DNA from: Arthrobacter sp. cf158
GTDB taxonomy: Bacteria; Actinomycetota; Actinomycetes; Actinomycetales; Micrococcaceae
Length of the DNA: 64,000 nucleotides
Direction: 5' to 3'
Assembly (NCBI RefSeq): GCF_900106835.1
Contig: NZ_FNNR01000003.1
Coordinates: 382,381-446,380 of the forward strand
Shown: piece after piece, positions 57,707-64,000 of the stretch
Position numbering within the stretch: position 1 is the first letter of the stretch
How the letters are laid out: the number at the start of each line of letters is the position of its first letter
The notes under the pieces: generated by a model
Seen by the model: the letters and a program-made list of their open reading frames with translations, nothing else
What the model was told of the DNA's origin: nothing
The model's database searches: none
Translations under genes and position numbers: made by a program

Positions 57707-59073
57707 GCACCAGCACCGAAACCGCGCGGACGGATAAGGCCGGCACACGGCTGACACTTCCCATTGCCGCGCTGGCGTTTGCCATTGCCCTTGCGGTCCA
57801 GTTCATCGGCCAGGCCAAGATTGATCTTGGCATTGGTGCGATCATCATCTTCCCCATGGTGTGGGGGCTAATTCTGGGCTTGTTGGTCTCAATCCAGAAA
57901 TTCAAGCCGCTTGGCCTGGATCTGCAGCGGGTGGCGGCTGCCCTTGTTGGCGTCGCCGTTCTGCTCCTGGTGGCCAGGCTCGCCTTCAACATTGGGCCGA
58001 GCCTGCCGAGCCTCATCAAAGCCGGCCCGGCTCTTCTCCTGCAGGAAGTGGGCCACCTGCTGGGAACCATTGTGCTGGCGCTACCGCTCGCTGTGCTCCT
58101 GCGCATGGGCAAGGCGACGGTGGGCGCAACGTTCTCCCTTGACCGCGAACCGTCGTTCGCCATGGTCTCCGAGAAGTACGGTCCGGATTCCGACCAGTAC
58201 CGGGGCGTTCTGGCCATGTACGTTTTTGGCACCCTGTTTGGCGCCATCTTCATTACGTTGCTGACTTCCCTGGTTGCCAACTGGAAGATCTTCGATCCAC
58301 TGGCCCTCGCGATGGGAGCCGGCGTTGGCTCGGGCTCCATGATGGCTGCCTCAGCGGCGAGCATCATTGCTGCCTACCCGGGAGATCAGGAAGCCATTCT
58401 GGGCATGGCTGCCGTCTCCAACCTGATCACCACCATCCTGGGCGTCTACGTGGGCATTTACATCGCACTGCCTGTGGCTGACAAGTTCTACAAGGTGCTC
58501 ACCCGCAACAAGGACTCGCAGAACGTCGCTGCCGGTACGGCTCCCCAGGCCCGCACAGCCGTTGAACTGGAGCAGGAAGAGGTCCAGGCCGAAGAGAACC
58601 GCCGCTTCCGTGAAGAGGTGGCAAAGTCCTCTGCGGCTATGAAGCTGCCGCTCTGGCTTTCCTTGTCCGTTCTGACGGTGCTGGGTGTTGGCACGGCGGC
58701 GGTGGCTGCAAAGGGCTTGAGCCTGTCCATCCTTGCCGGGTACGGCATCATGTTGGTGCTGGTTCTGGTCAGTCTGTTGCTCGCCAAGATCACCCGGAAG
58801 ATCTCCGCCATTGTTTTCATCACCACCATCGGTGCGTATGTTTCGAGCCCGTGGTTCTTCGGATCCGGGGTACTGAATGAGGCCGTCAAGACGGTGGACT
58901 TCCTTTCCATTGCCACTGTGATGCTGACCCTGGCCGGGCTCTCGCTGGGCAAGGACATCCCGCTGCTGCGGAACATCGGGTGGAAAATCATTCCCGTGGG
59001 ACTCGTGGCAATCACTGCGTCCTTCCTGCTCTCCACCGTCATCGCGGAGTTCGCTCTGGGCCTCTGGCACTAG
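57703..59073 (+). CDS. DUF3100 multi-pass membrane protein
   Basis: The 456-residue protein is a DUF3100 family member with roughly ten to eleven membrane helices. Helices include LTLPIAALAFAIALAVQFIG, IIIFPMVWGLILGLLVSI, AALVGVAVLLLVARL and LSLSVLTVLGVGTAAVAA. GAGVGSGSMMAASAASIIAAYPGDQEAILGMAAVSN is a conserved core with small residues and a charged turn. A charged cytoplasmic stretch (ELEQEEVQAEENRRFREE) splits the protein in two. No transport activity is proven for the family; position after an M20 hydrolase (ATGA overlap) supports a carrier for its amide substrate. Confidence 0.85.
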   Translation: MSTSTETARTDKAGTRLTLPIAALAFAIALAVQFIGQAKIDLGIGAIIIFPMVWGLILGLLVSIQKFKPLGLDLQRVAAALVGVAVLLLVARLAFNIGPSLPSLIKAGPALLLQEVGHLLGTIVLALPLAVLLRMGKATVGATFSLDREPSFAMVSEKYGPDSDQYRGVLAMYVFGTLFGAIFITLLTSLVANWKIFDPLALAMGAGVGSGSMMAASAASIIAAYPGDQEAILGMAAVSNLITTILGVYVGIYIALPVADKFYKVLTRNKDSQNVAAGTAPQARTAVELEQEEVQAEENRRFREEVAKSSAAMKLPLWLSLSVLTVLGVGTAAVAAKGLSLSILAGYGIMLVLVLVSLLLAKITRKISAIVFITTIGAYVSSPWFFGSGVLNEAVKTVDFLSIATVMLTLAGLSLGKDIPLLRNIGWKIIPVGLVAITASFLLSTVIAEFALGLWH

Positions 59074-59081
59074 CTGGATCC

Positions 59082-59100
59082 CCGCCAGGTTTCCTGGCGG
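59082..59100 (+). terminator. Short hairpin after the DUF3100 gene
   Basis: CCGCCAGG (59082-59089) and CCTGGCGG (59093-59100) pair around TTT, 8 bases after the stop. It is followed by CTTGTT and may assist the stronger terminator downstream. Confidence 0.5.
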
Positions 59101-59121
59101 CTTGTTGCAGGAAGGCCGACT

Positions 59122-59160
59122 GGCCCGGATGCCCGCTGCCTGTGGGGATCCGGGCCTTTT
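59122..59160 (+). terminator. Rho-independent terminator of the RpiR-DUF3100 operon
   Basis: GGCCCGGAT (59122-59130) pairs perfectly with ATCCGGGCC (59148-59156) around a 17-base loop and is followed by TTTTTGC. Confidence 0.8.
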
Positions 59161-59198
59161 TGCTCCTGTTCGGCATCCGGGGTTGCTAGATTGGTGGA

Positions 59199-60365
59199 AT
59201 GTTCAGGCGAAGCGCTGGGGGCGCAGTCATCGTTTCTGTTGGCTTGGCTGTGGCCGGTTGCGGTGCACCGCAACCGGCAGCCGCTCCGGAGTGCCGGCTC
59301 GTCACCGATCTGGCGCCGGAAAGCGGCATTCTCGCGGGGGTAAACCTCGATTGGGAACGCGAGACGCTCGCAGAGTATGCGTCGAGCCTGGGTCGGCGAC
59401 CCGCCGTCGTCGTCAGTTTTTCGCCATTTCCGATGTCGGATAAGGACAAAATCAACGTCGATGCCGCTTTTGAACAGGTCAAGGGAAATGGCGGTACCCT
59501 GCTTCTGACTCTGGAGCCCCACAATGGACTCGCCGATGTAACCAAGGAGCGGGCTGAGGCTCTGGCCGGGCAGCTGGCGGGCTACAACAAGGCGGGCGTC
59601 CCCGTCATAGTGAGGTTCGCTCACGAGATGAACGGCTCTTGGTATGAGTGGGGCCAAAAGCCAGCCGAGTACATTGCCGCTTACAGGAGAGTTGCCGACG
59701 CCGTCCATCAGCAGGCACCGGGCAGCGACATGATGTGGGCGCCAAACTACGGCGGCGGCTATCCCTTCAGCGGTGGCCAGCACCAGGCTGCCGCAGGGTC
59801 GGTGGACGCCGCAGCGCTGGATACCGACGGCGATGGTTCAGTGAGCGCGGCCGATGACCCCTACCAGCCGTACTATCCGGGCGACGACGCAGTGGACTGG
59901 GTGGGCATGTCCCTCTACCACTGGGGCAGTAGCTACCCCTGGGGTGCGAATGTGCTGCCCGAAGAGGGGAAGTTCCTGCAGCAGCTCACCGGTACCTACA
60001 ACGGGGCCGGCGGCAACGACCTCACGGTGCCGGACTTCTACAAGGACTACGGCGAAGCCAGGAACAAACCGGTGGCCATCCCGGAGACAGCCGCACTCAG
60101 TATCCCGTCGCGCGAAGGCGCCAGCCCCTTGGCCATCAAGCAGGCATGGTGGCAGCAGTTGTTCGACCCCGCAATCCCCCGTGACTACCCTGAACTGAAA
60201 ATGATCAATTGGTTCGAGTGGGACAAGCTGGAGGTTGAGGTCAAGGACAACGTCGACTGGACGGTTGCGCAGGACCCCACGGTCCGTGACGCGTATATTG
60301 CGGATCTGCCATCGTGGTTTGTCAGTGCCGGGGAACCAAAGGAGTGCACCCCGCAGGCGTCATAG
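59199..60365 (+). CDS. GH26-like beta-glycanase lipoprotein
   Basis: The 388-residue protein has a signal peptide with lipobox AVAGC and a (beta/alpha)8 domain like glycoside hydrolase family 26 (beta-mannanase-like). The acid/base Glu is in VRFAHEMNGSWYEWG and the nucleophile Glu is probably in VAIPETAAL. Between them lies an EF-hand-like loop DTDGDGSVSAADD, which may bind calcium. MWAPNYGGGYPF and VDWVGMSLYHWG fit the barrel. It probably attacks a beta-linked polysaccharide outside the cell. No transport or regulator genes for mannan are adjacent. Confidence 0.85.
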   Translation: MFRRSAGGAVIVSVGLAVAGCGAPQPAAAPECRLVTDLAPESGILAGVNLDWERETLAEYASSLGRRPAVVVSFSPFPMSDKDKINVDAAFEQVKGNGGTLLLTLEPHNGLADVTKERAEALAGQLAGYNKAGVPVIVRFAHEMNGSWYEWGQKPAEYIAAYRRVADAVHQQAPGSDMMWAPNYGGGYPFSGGQHQAAAGSVDAAALDTDGDGSVSAADDPYQPYYPGDDAVDWVGMSLYHWGSSYPWGANVLPEEGKFLQQLTGTYNGAGGNDLTVPDFYKDYGEARNKPVAIPETAALSIPSREGASPLAIKQAWWQQLFDPAIPRDYPELKMINWFEWDKLEVEVKDNVDWTVAQDPTVRDAYIADLPSWFVSAGEPKECTPQAS

Positions 60366-60441
60366 CAACCGCACGGCTGGGCCGTCACTCCCGGAAGCCG
60401 CTACCCATGGAATACCCAGCCAAACAGGACGACAATGAACT

Positions 60442-61731
60442 GTGGTCCATCCTCGCAGCGGCGGGGGCGGCGACACCCTCAACGACGCCGCCCGAAAAAT
60501 ACAACGCGTCTACCTCACCCTGACGCTGGGCAATACCATTGCGGCATCCTTCATCTGGGGCATCAATACGCTCTTCCTGCTGGACGCAGGGCTGAGCAAC
60601 CTCGAGGCCTTCGCGGCCAACGCCTTCTTTACGGCCGGCATGGTTCTTTTCGAGGTACCCACCGGCGTGATCGCCGATGGCTGGGGCCGGCGGGTGTCGT
60701 TCCTGCTCGGCACCGTGACGTTGGCGGCGTCAACCTACCTGTATTTCGTGCTGTGGCAGATCTCCGCGCCCTTCTGGATGTGGGCTGTGGTCTCAGTACT
60801 GCTTGGCCTCGGCTTCACCTTCTTCTCCGGTGCAGTGGAGGCATGGCTGGTGGATGCTTTGCGCTACTCCGGATATGAGGGCGGCCTGGAGGTTGTTCTC
60901 GGGCGGGGGCAGATGGTGCAGGGCGTCGCGATGCTGTTGGGGTCCGTTGCCGGTGGCGTCATTGCCCAAGCCACCAACCTGGGCGTGCCGTTCCTCCTGC
61001 GAGTCGCGGTGCTGGTGGCCATGTTTGCGGTCGCCTTTGGATTAATGCACGACGTCGGCTTCTCACCGGAGCGTTCAACGCACCCCCTGAGGGCCACCCG
61101 GGCCGTCCTCACGGCGTCAATCGACAACGGTTTGAAAAACCCGCCCGTCCGGTACGTCATGCTCGCCGCCCCCTTCAGTGCCGGCGTCGGGATCTATGTC
61201 TTTTATGCCCTGCAGCCGTACCTGCTGGATCTCTTCGGCGACCCCAAGGCCTACTCCGTGGCAGGCTTGGCTGCGGCGATTGTGGCAGGTTCACAGGTCC
61301 TGGGCGGCTGGCTGGCACCCCATGCACGGGAGCTGTTCCACAAACGTACGTCAGTGCTGATTCTAAGTGGCGTGGTGGGAGCCTTGATTCTCCTGGTTCT
61401 CGGCTTTACCCGGATCTTTTGGGTGGCCCTGGTGTTGCTGGCCCTCTGGGCTGTGGTGGGCTCAGCGGCTACTCCCATCCGGCAGGCCTACGTCAACGAC
61501 ATGATTCCGTCCAAGCAGCGGGCAACGGTCCTCAGCTTCGATTCCCTCATGGGCTCCAGCGGTGGTGTGGTGGTCCAGCCGCTCCTGGGCCGGAGCGCAG
61601 ACCTCTACGGGTATCCAACGTCGCTGGCCTTGGCAGGTGTGATCGAACTCATCGCCGTGCCATTCCTGCTGGCCAGCCGGAAGCAGCACCCCACTGCGGA
61701 CCGGTCCAGCACGTCACCGTCGCCCGCCTAG
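60442..61731 (+). CDS. MFS transporter
   Basis: The 429-residue protein is a twelve-helix MFS member. It shows EVPTGVIADGWGRR, the loop after helix 2, and SGAVEAWLVDAL in helix 4, a feature of the group of small-molecule exporters related to tetracycline and multidrug carriers. The second half includes SDRxGR-like GSAATPIRQAYVNDMIPSKQRATVLSFDSLMGSSGG. The substrate is unknown. The GTG at 60442 lacks a clear ribosome site, so the first ~15 residues are uncertain. It stands 76 bases after the GH26 gene. Confidence 0.85.
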   Translation: MVHPRSGGGGDTLNDAARKIQRVYLTLTLGNTIAASFIWGINTLFLLDAGLSNLEAFAANAFFTAGMVLFEVPTGVIADGWGRRVSFLLGTVTLAASTYLYFVLWQISAPFWMWAVVSVLLGLGFTFFSGAVEAWLVDALRYSGYEGGLEVVLGRGQMVQGVAMLLGSVAGGVIAQATNLGVPFLLRVAVLVAMFAVAFGLMHDVGFSPERSTHPLRATRAVLTASIDNGLKNPPVRYVMLAAPFSAGVGIYVFYALQPYLLDLFGDPKAYSVAGLAAAIVAGSQVLGGWLAPHARELFHKRTSVLILSGVVGALILLVLGFTRIFWVALVLLALWAVVGSAATPIRQAYVNDMIPSKQRATVLSFDSLMGSSGGVVVQPLLGRSADLYGYPTSLALAGVIELIAVPFLLASRKQHPTADRSSTSPSPA

Positions 61732-61754
61732 CCGCGTGACTGCCCGACGACGGC

Positions 61755-62339
61755 TCACCCACCCGCCTGGGGTGGGGCTGACAAGAGGGCGTCCTGGAGT
61801 TCCGGACTCACCCCCGGCGGAACGTCGAGCTCAACCGCCAACGCCAGCAGCGCCCTGCTGAAGTAGTTCCTGGCAGCGGCAGCCAGGGTGATGTCCGCTA
61901 TCTCCCGGTCACTGAACCCAGCTTCACGCAACTGCCGGGAGTCGTCGTCGTTCATGGAGGCCGCATCGGTACTCAGCTTCACCGCGTAGTCCATCATGGC
62001 CACTTCCTCCGGCGGGAGACCGGCGTGATGAAAGTCGCGGGCAATCGCGATGAGTTGTTCCTCATCGATGATGGTGAGTGTCTTCTTCCCATGGGCCAGT
62101 CTGCAGTGGGATGACCCGATTGCTTGGGCAGCCGCGAGGGTCACCAACTCGTAGCGGCGCAGGCCCAGCGATGAACTGATGGCCTGTGTCAGGGCTTCCC
62201 ACACCACATGCGCCTCTGGATTCAGGCTCATTGCCTTGGTGTGGCTGGGAACGTACCCCATGGATTTGACGTCTGCGGCGTAGATTTCAGCGGTCAGGCC
62301 GGTAGCTTCGCCTTCGGAGGGCGCTGTGAGGATGGACAT
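61755..62339 (-). CDS. AhpD/carboxymuconolactone decarboxylase-like protein
   Basis: The 194-residue protein has the all-helical AhpD/CMD fold (RRYELVTLAAAQAIGSSHCRLAHGKKTL). In active alkylhydroperoxidases the centre reads CxxCxxxH; here it reads SSHCRLAHG, so the first Cys is Ser and the usual two-Cys redox centre is incomplete. A peroxidase role is therefore doubtful, and a one-Cys or decarboxylase-like role is possible. It follows the flavin monooxygenase-like gene by 46 bases on the same strand, so the two are probably one operon. Confidence 0.82.
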   Translation of the reverse strand: MSILTAPSEGEATGLTAEIYAADVKSMGYVPSHTKAMSLNPEAHVVWEALTQAISSSLGLRRYELVTLAAAQAIGSSHCRLAHGKKTLTIIDEEQLIAIARDFHHAGLPPEEVAMMDYAVKLSTDAASMNDDDSRQLREAGFSDREIADITLAAAARNYFSRALLALAVELDVPPGVSPELQDALLSAPPQAGG

Positions 62340-62385
62340 GCCGGCTATTTTGGCCCTGCCTTCGACTTTTGTAAATGAGCAGGCC

Positions 62386-63750
62386 CTAGAAGGAGGGAAC
62401 CGTGAACCCGAGCCCCAACAGGCCCCTGCCTGACTGCTCAATAATCGGATCGATGCTCAGCGTTGGATGATTCAGCAGAACGTTCACATCCCGCTGGATG
62501 CGCTGCAGGGGGTGGGACAACCTGTGGGCACTGCCACCCGATGCCGAAGCGATGAGGCGGACCGCTTCCTCCGATGCTTGACCGCTGAGGGCCAAGGACA
62601 AGCGGTAACTGGCTCGTTCGTGGTCGGTAGGCTCCCCACCGGGCCGATCCTGTGCAGACACAAGGATCTGAACGGCTTCCTGCCAGTGCAGGCGTGCCGT
62701 GGTGACCACGCCGAATGCTTGGGAGAAACGAGCTTGGGCAAGCACGGAATCTGCCTGACGCGATTCGGTAGTGTTTTTCACCTTCAGGACCATGAGCTGA
62801 TCCCGGAAGAGCTCGATCGCATACTCAGCGCTCCCCAACGCCGTGGAGGGTGCCACCATGTTCAGCAATGCCGCCATGGGCGTGCGCAGTAAGGGGTCCG
62901 GATGGATCAGGCTGCCAGGGTTGCTGGCCGCGCTTAACAACTGCCAGTCCACCACCCGATGCTCCGGGACAAACAGTCCGTCGGCCCGGAGGTCGTTACT
63001 GCCGGTCCCCCGCAGCCCGGCCGTATGCCAGGCGTCCAGCAACTCCAGCGCGCCGACCGGCACCAGGGCCTGCAGGCGCACACCGTCGCATTGAACTGCC
63101 AGCAGCGCCCATTCCGAATGCATCACCCCGGACGCAAAGCTCCAATGTCCCGAGATGGAGAAGCCGCCCGGAACTCTCGTTGCCTCGCCGACGGGAGCTC
63201 CGGTGGCAGCCGCCAGGGGCACAGCACCCTGGCCGAAGACTTCATTTTGCACCCGACGTGGCCAGCGCGCCAGCATCCAGACGTGCTCCATCAGGTGTCC
63301 GGTTGTCCATGCAGTGGATGCGCATCCACGGGCCAAGCGCCGAATCACCTCAACGTACGTCTCCACGCCCATGCCGTAGCCACCGTGTGCTTGAGGGGCC
63401 AGGACGCGAAAGACCCCTGCCGACGTCAACTCTTCCACCGTGGACTCCGGCAAACGGCGAAGATGCTCCGTCTCCTCAGCGCGTTGGCGTAGGCGCGGGA
63501 TCAACGTATCCACGAGGTTGATCACGTGATCGTGGCCTGGACCAGCACTGTGAGTCTCTGCAGGAAACTCCACGGTGTGTCCGGTTCGGCCTCCATCATG
63601 TTCCCTGCCATACGTGAGGCCATGTAAGGTCATGGCCTCCGCCGTTGCGGTGAACCCCTCCGCACATCGCTGCGGTGTTGACACATTGCTCCGGACGATA
63701 GCCTTGGGCGCGGAGCCGGGCTGCTGTGGGATCTCAAGGCAGGCGGTCAT
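62386..63750 (-). CDS. Acyl-CoA-dehydrogenase-fold flavin-dependent monooxygenase
   Basis: The protein is about 454 residues from the ATG at 63750 (GAGGAC upstream); ATGs at 63783 and 63633 are alternatives, the last giving the usual ~415 residues. The fold is that of group D monooxygenases such as HsaA or DszC: LRRLPESTVEELTSAGVFRVLAPQAHGGYGM, RGCASTAWTTGHLMEHVWML, GHWSFASGVMHSEWALLAV, GLRGTGSNDL and HRLSHPLQRIQRDVNVLLNHP. These enzymes use reduced flavin from a separate reductase. The divergent gene at the window end is a probable reductase, supporting this. The substrate is unknown. Confidence 0.85.
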   Translation of the reverse strand: MTACLEIPQQPGSAPKAIVRSNVSTPQRCAEGFTATAEAMTLHGLTYGREHDGGRTGHTVEFPAETHSAGPGHDHVINLVDTLIPRLRQRAEETEHLRRLPESTVEELTSAGVFRVLAPQAHGGYGMGVETYVEVIRRLARGCASTAWTTGHLMEHVWMLARWPRRVQNEVFGQGAVPLAAATGAPVGEATRVPGGFSISGHWSFASGVMHSEWALLAVQCDGVRLQALVPVGALELLDAWHTAGLRGTGSNDLRADGLFVPEHRVVDWQLLSAASNPGSLIHPDPLLRTPMAALLNMVAPSTALGSAEYAIELFRDQLMVLKVKNTTESRQADSVLAQARFSQAFGVVTTARLHWQEAVQILVSAQDRPGGEPTDHERASYRLSLALSGQASEEAVRLIASASGGSAHRLSHPLQRIQRDVNVLLNHPTLSIDPIIEQSGRGLLGLGFTVPSF

Positions 63751-63786
63751 CAGGGGGTCCTCGACATTCGACGAAAAAGGCATTGG

Positions 63787-63798
63787 TTGAAGCTTCAA
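63787..63798. promoter_or_regulatory. 12-bp palindrome in the divergent promoter region
   Basis: TTGAAGCTTCAA is a perfect palindrome located 37 bases upstream of the monooxygenase ATG, in the 148-base gap to the divergent reductase gene. It may be an operator. No regulator gene is present in the window part. Confidence 0.35.
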
Positions 63799-63854
63799 GT
63801 TACGCTACATCGCATTGCTTGAGCCTGCAACTAAATGACACCGAAAGTAGTCAC

Positions 63855-63902
63855 ATGGGCCAGACTGAACACACCCCCAAAGAAAGCGCGGACTCGCCAT
63901 GA
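63855..63902 (+). CDS. Possible 15-codon leader peptide before the reductase gene
   Basis: The ATG at 63855 opens MGQTEHTPKESADSP and ends in TGA at 63900-63902, which overlaps the next ATG (ATGA). Fifteen codons is too short to prove a gene. Coupled translation to the next start, as in leader peptides, is possible, but it may also be chance. Confidence 0.25.
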   Translation: MGQTEHTPKESADSP

Positions 63903-64000
63903 TCCCCCTGCAGCAGGACCCCCAAGGATTTATCCGCATGAACAGGCATTTCCCGGCAACCGCCGCAGTGGCCGTCAACTTTGCCGACGGTACCCAGGAA
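63899..64000 (+). CDS. Probable flavin reductase, N-terminal fragment (runs off the window)
   Basis: Only 34 codons are present (MIPLQQDPQGFIR, then MNRHFPATAAVAVNF). The segment of a residue-rich helix then TAAVAVNFADGTQE looks like the N-terminal strand of the HpaC/FMN-binding split-barrel reductases. The gene is divergent from the flavin monooxygenase gene, and such monooxygenases need a reductase. The identification is based on few residues and on context. Confidence 0.5.
   Translation, partial: MIPLQQDPQGFIRMNRHFPATAAVAVNFADGTQE

Noticed and set aside
1..64000. tRNA, rRNA, insertion sequences, phage or conjugation genes
   Set aside because: No cloverleaf, rRNA segment, transposase, integrase or terminal inverted repeats were seen; the search was by eye, so a small RNA gene could be missed.

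Overview
The window is a high-GC chromosomal segment of an actinobacterium. The gene order (uvrB - coaE/GrpB fusion - YigZ family - rpsA - polA), the frequent GTG/TTG starts and the ATGA/GTGA overlaps fit the Micrococcaceae, most likely Arthrobacter or Paenarthrobacter. This assignment rests on gene content; no rRNA or species marker is present. I found no tRNA, rRNA, CRISPR array, insertion sequence or phage gene. No stretch longer than about 220 bases lacks a gene.

Positions 1-14.3k are mostly housekeeping: the 5' end of uvrB, coaE fused to GrpB, a YigZ-family gene, rpsA with a good sigma-70 promoter and a leader of about 140 nt, a secreted polysaccharide deacetylase, an Eis-like acetyltransferase, polA, a hotdog thioesterase, a DHFR-like reductase, a lipoprotein/membrane-protein pair, a Pit phosphate transporter with a small membrane partner, and a HAD protein. 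Positions 14.3-17.4k hold kynA-kynU (tryptophan to anthranilate) and a PaaX-type regulator. Positions 17.4-22.5k are a minus-strand catabolic cluster (IclR regulator, SDR, KstD-like flavoprotein, Dabb protein, MHS-type transporter). Its transporter is broken by a perfect 14-bp tandem duplication. Positions 22.5-25.7k hold a DasR/NagR-like GntR regulator divergent from a sugar permease and a BadF-type kinase, with dre-like operators between them.

Positions 25.7-35.4k hold a secreted LolA-like protein with an ABC ATPase and permease, a YciO/Sua5 protein, a lipoprotein of the beta-lactamase fold lacking its catalytic SxxK, a stand-alone LigD polymerase domain, a hydrolase, an EF-G paralogue and an M50-like membrane protein. 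Positions 35.4-50.7k hold a TetR regulator divergent from an APC permease and a YtcJ-like amidohydrolase, HrpB helicase, a zinc alcohol dehydrogenase divergent from a MmyB-type regulator, a hexapeptide acyltransferase fused to an unrecognised domain, an ECF42-type sigma factor with its YCII/DGPF partner, a desaturase, a secreted repeat protein and a 5'-3' exonuclease.

Positions 50.8-59.1k hold the most interesting catabolic cluster: a MobA-like aromatic hydroxylase behind a perfect 29-bp palindrome, an RpiR regulator, a beta-hydroxyacid dehydrogenase, an aldehyde dehydrogenase, an M20 amidohydrolase and a DUF3100 membrane protein. I infer uptake and hydrolysis of an amide-linked aromatic compound followed by oxidation. 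The window ends with a GH26-like lipoprotein, an MFS transporter, and a flavin monooxygenase/AhpD-like pair divergent from the start of a probable flavin reductase.
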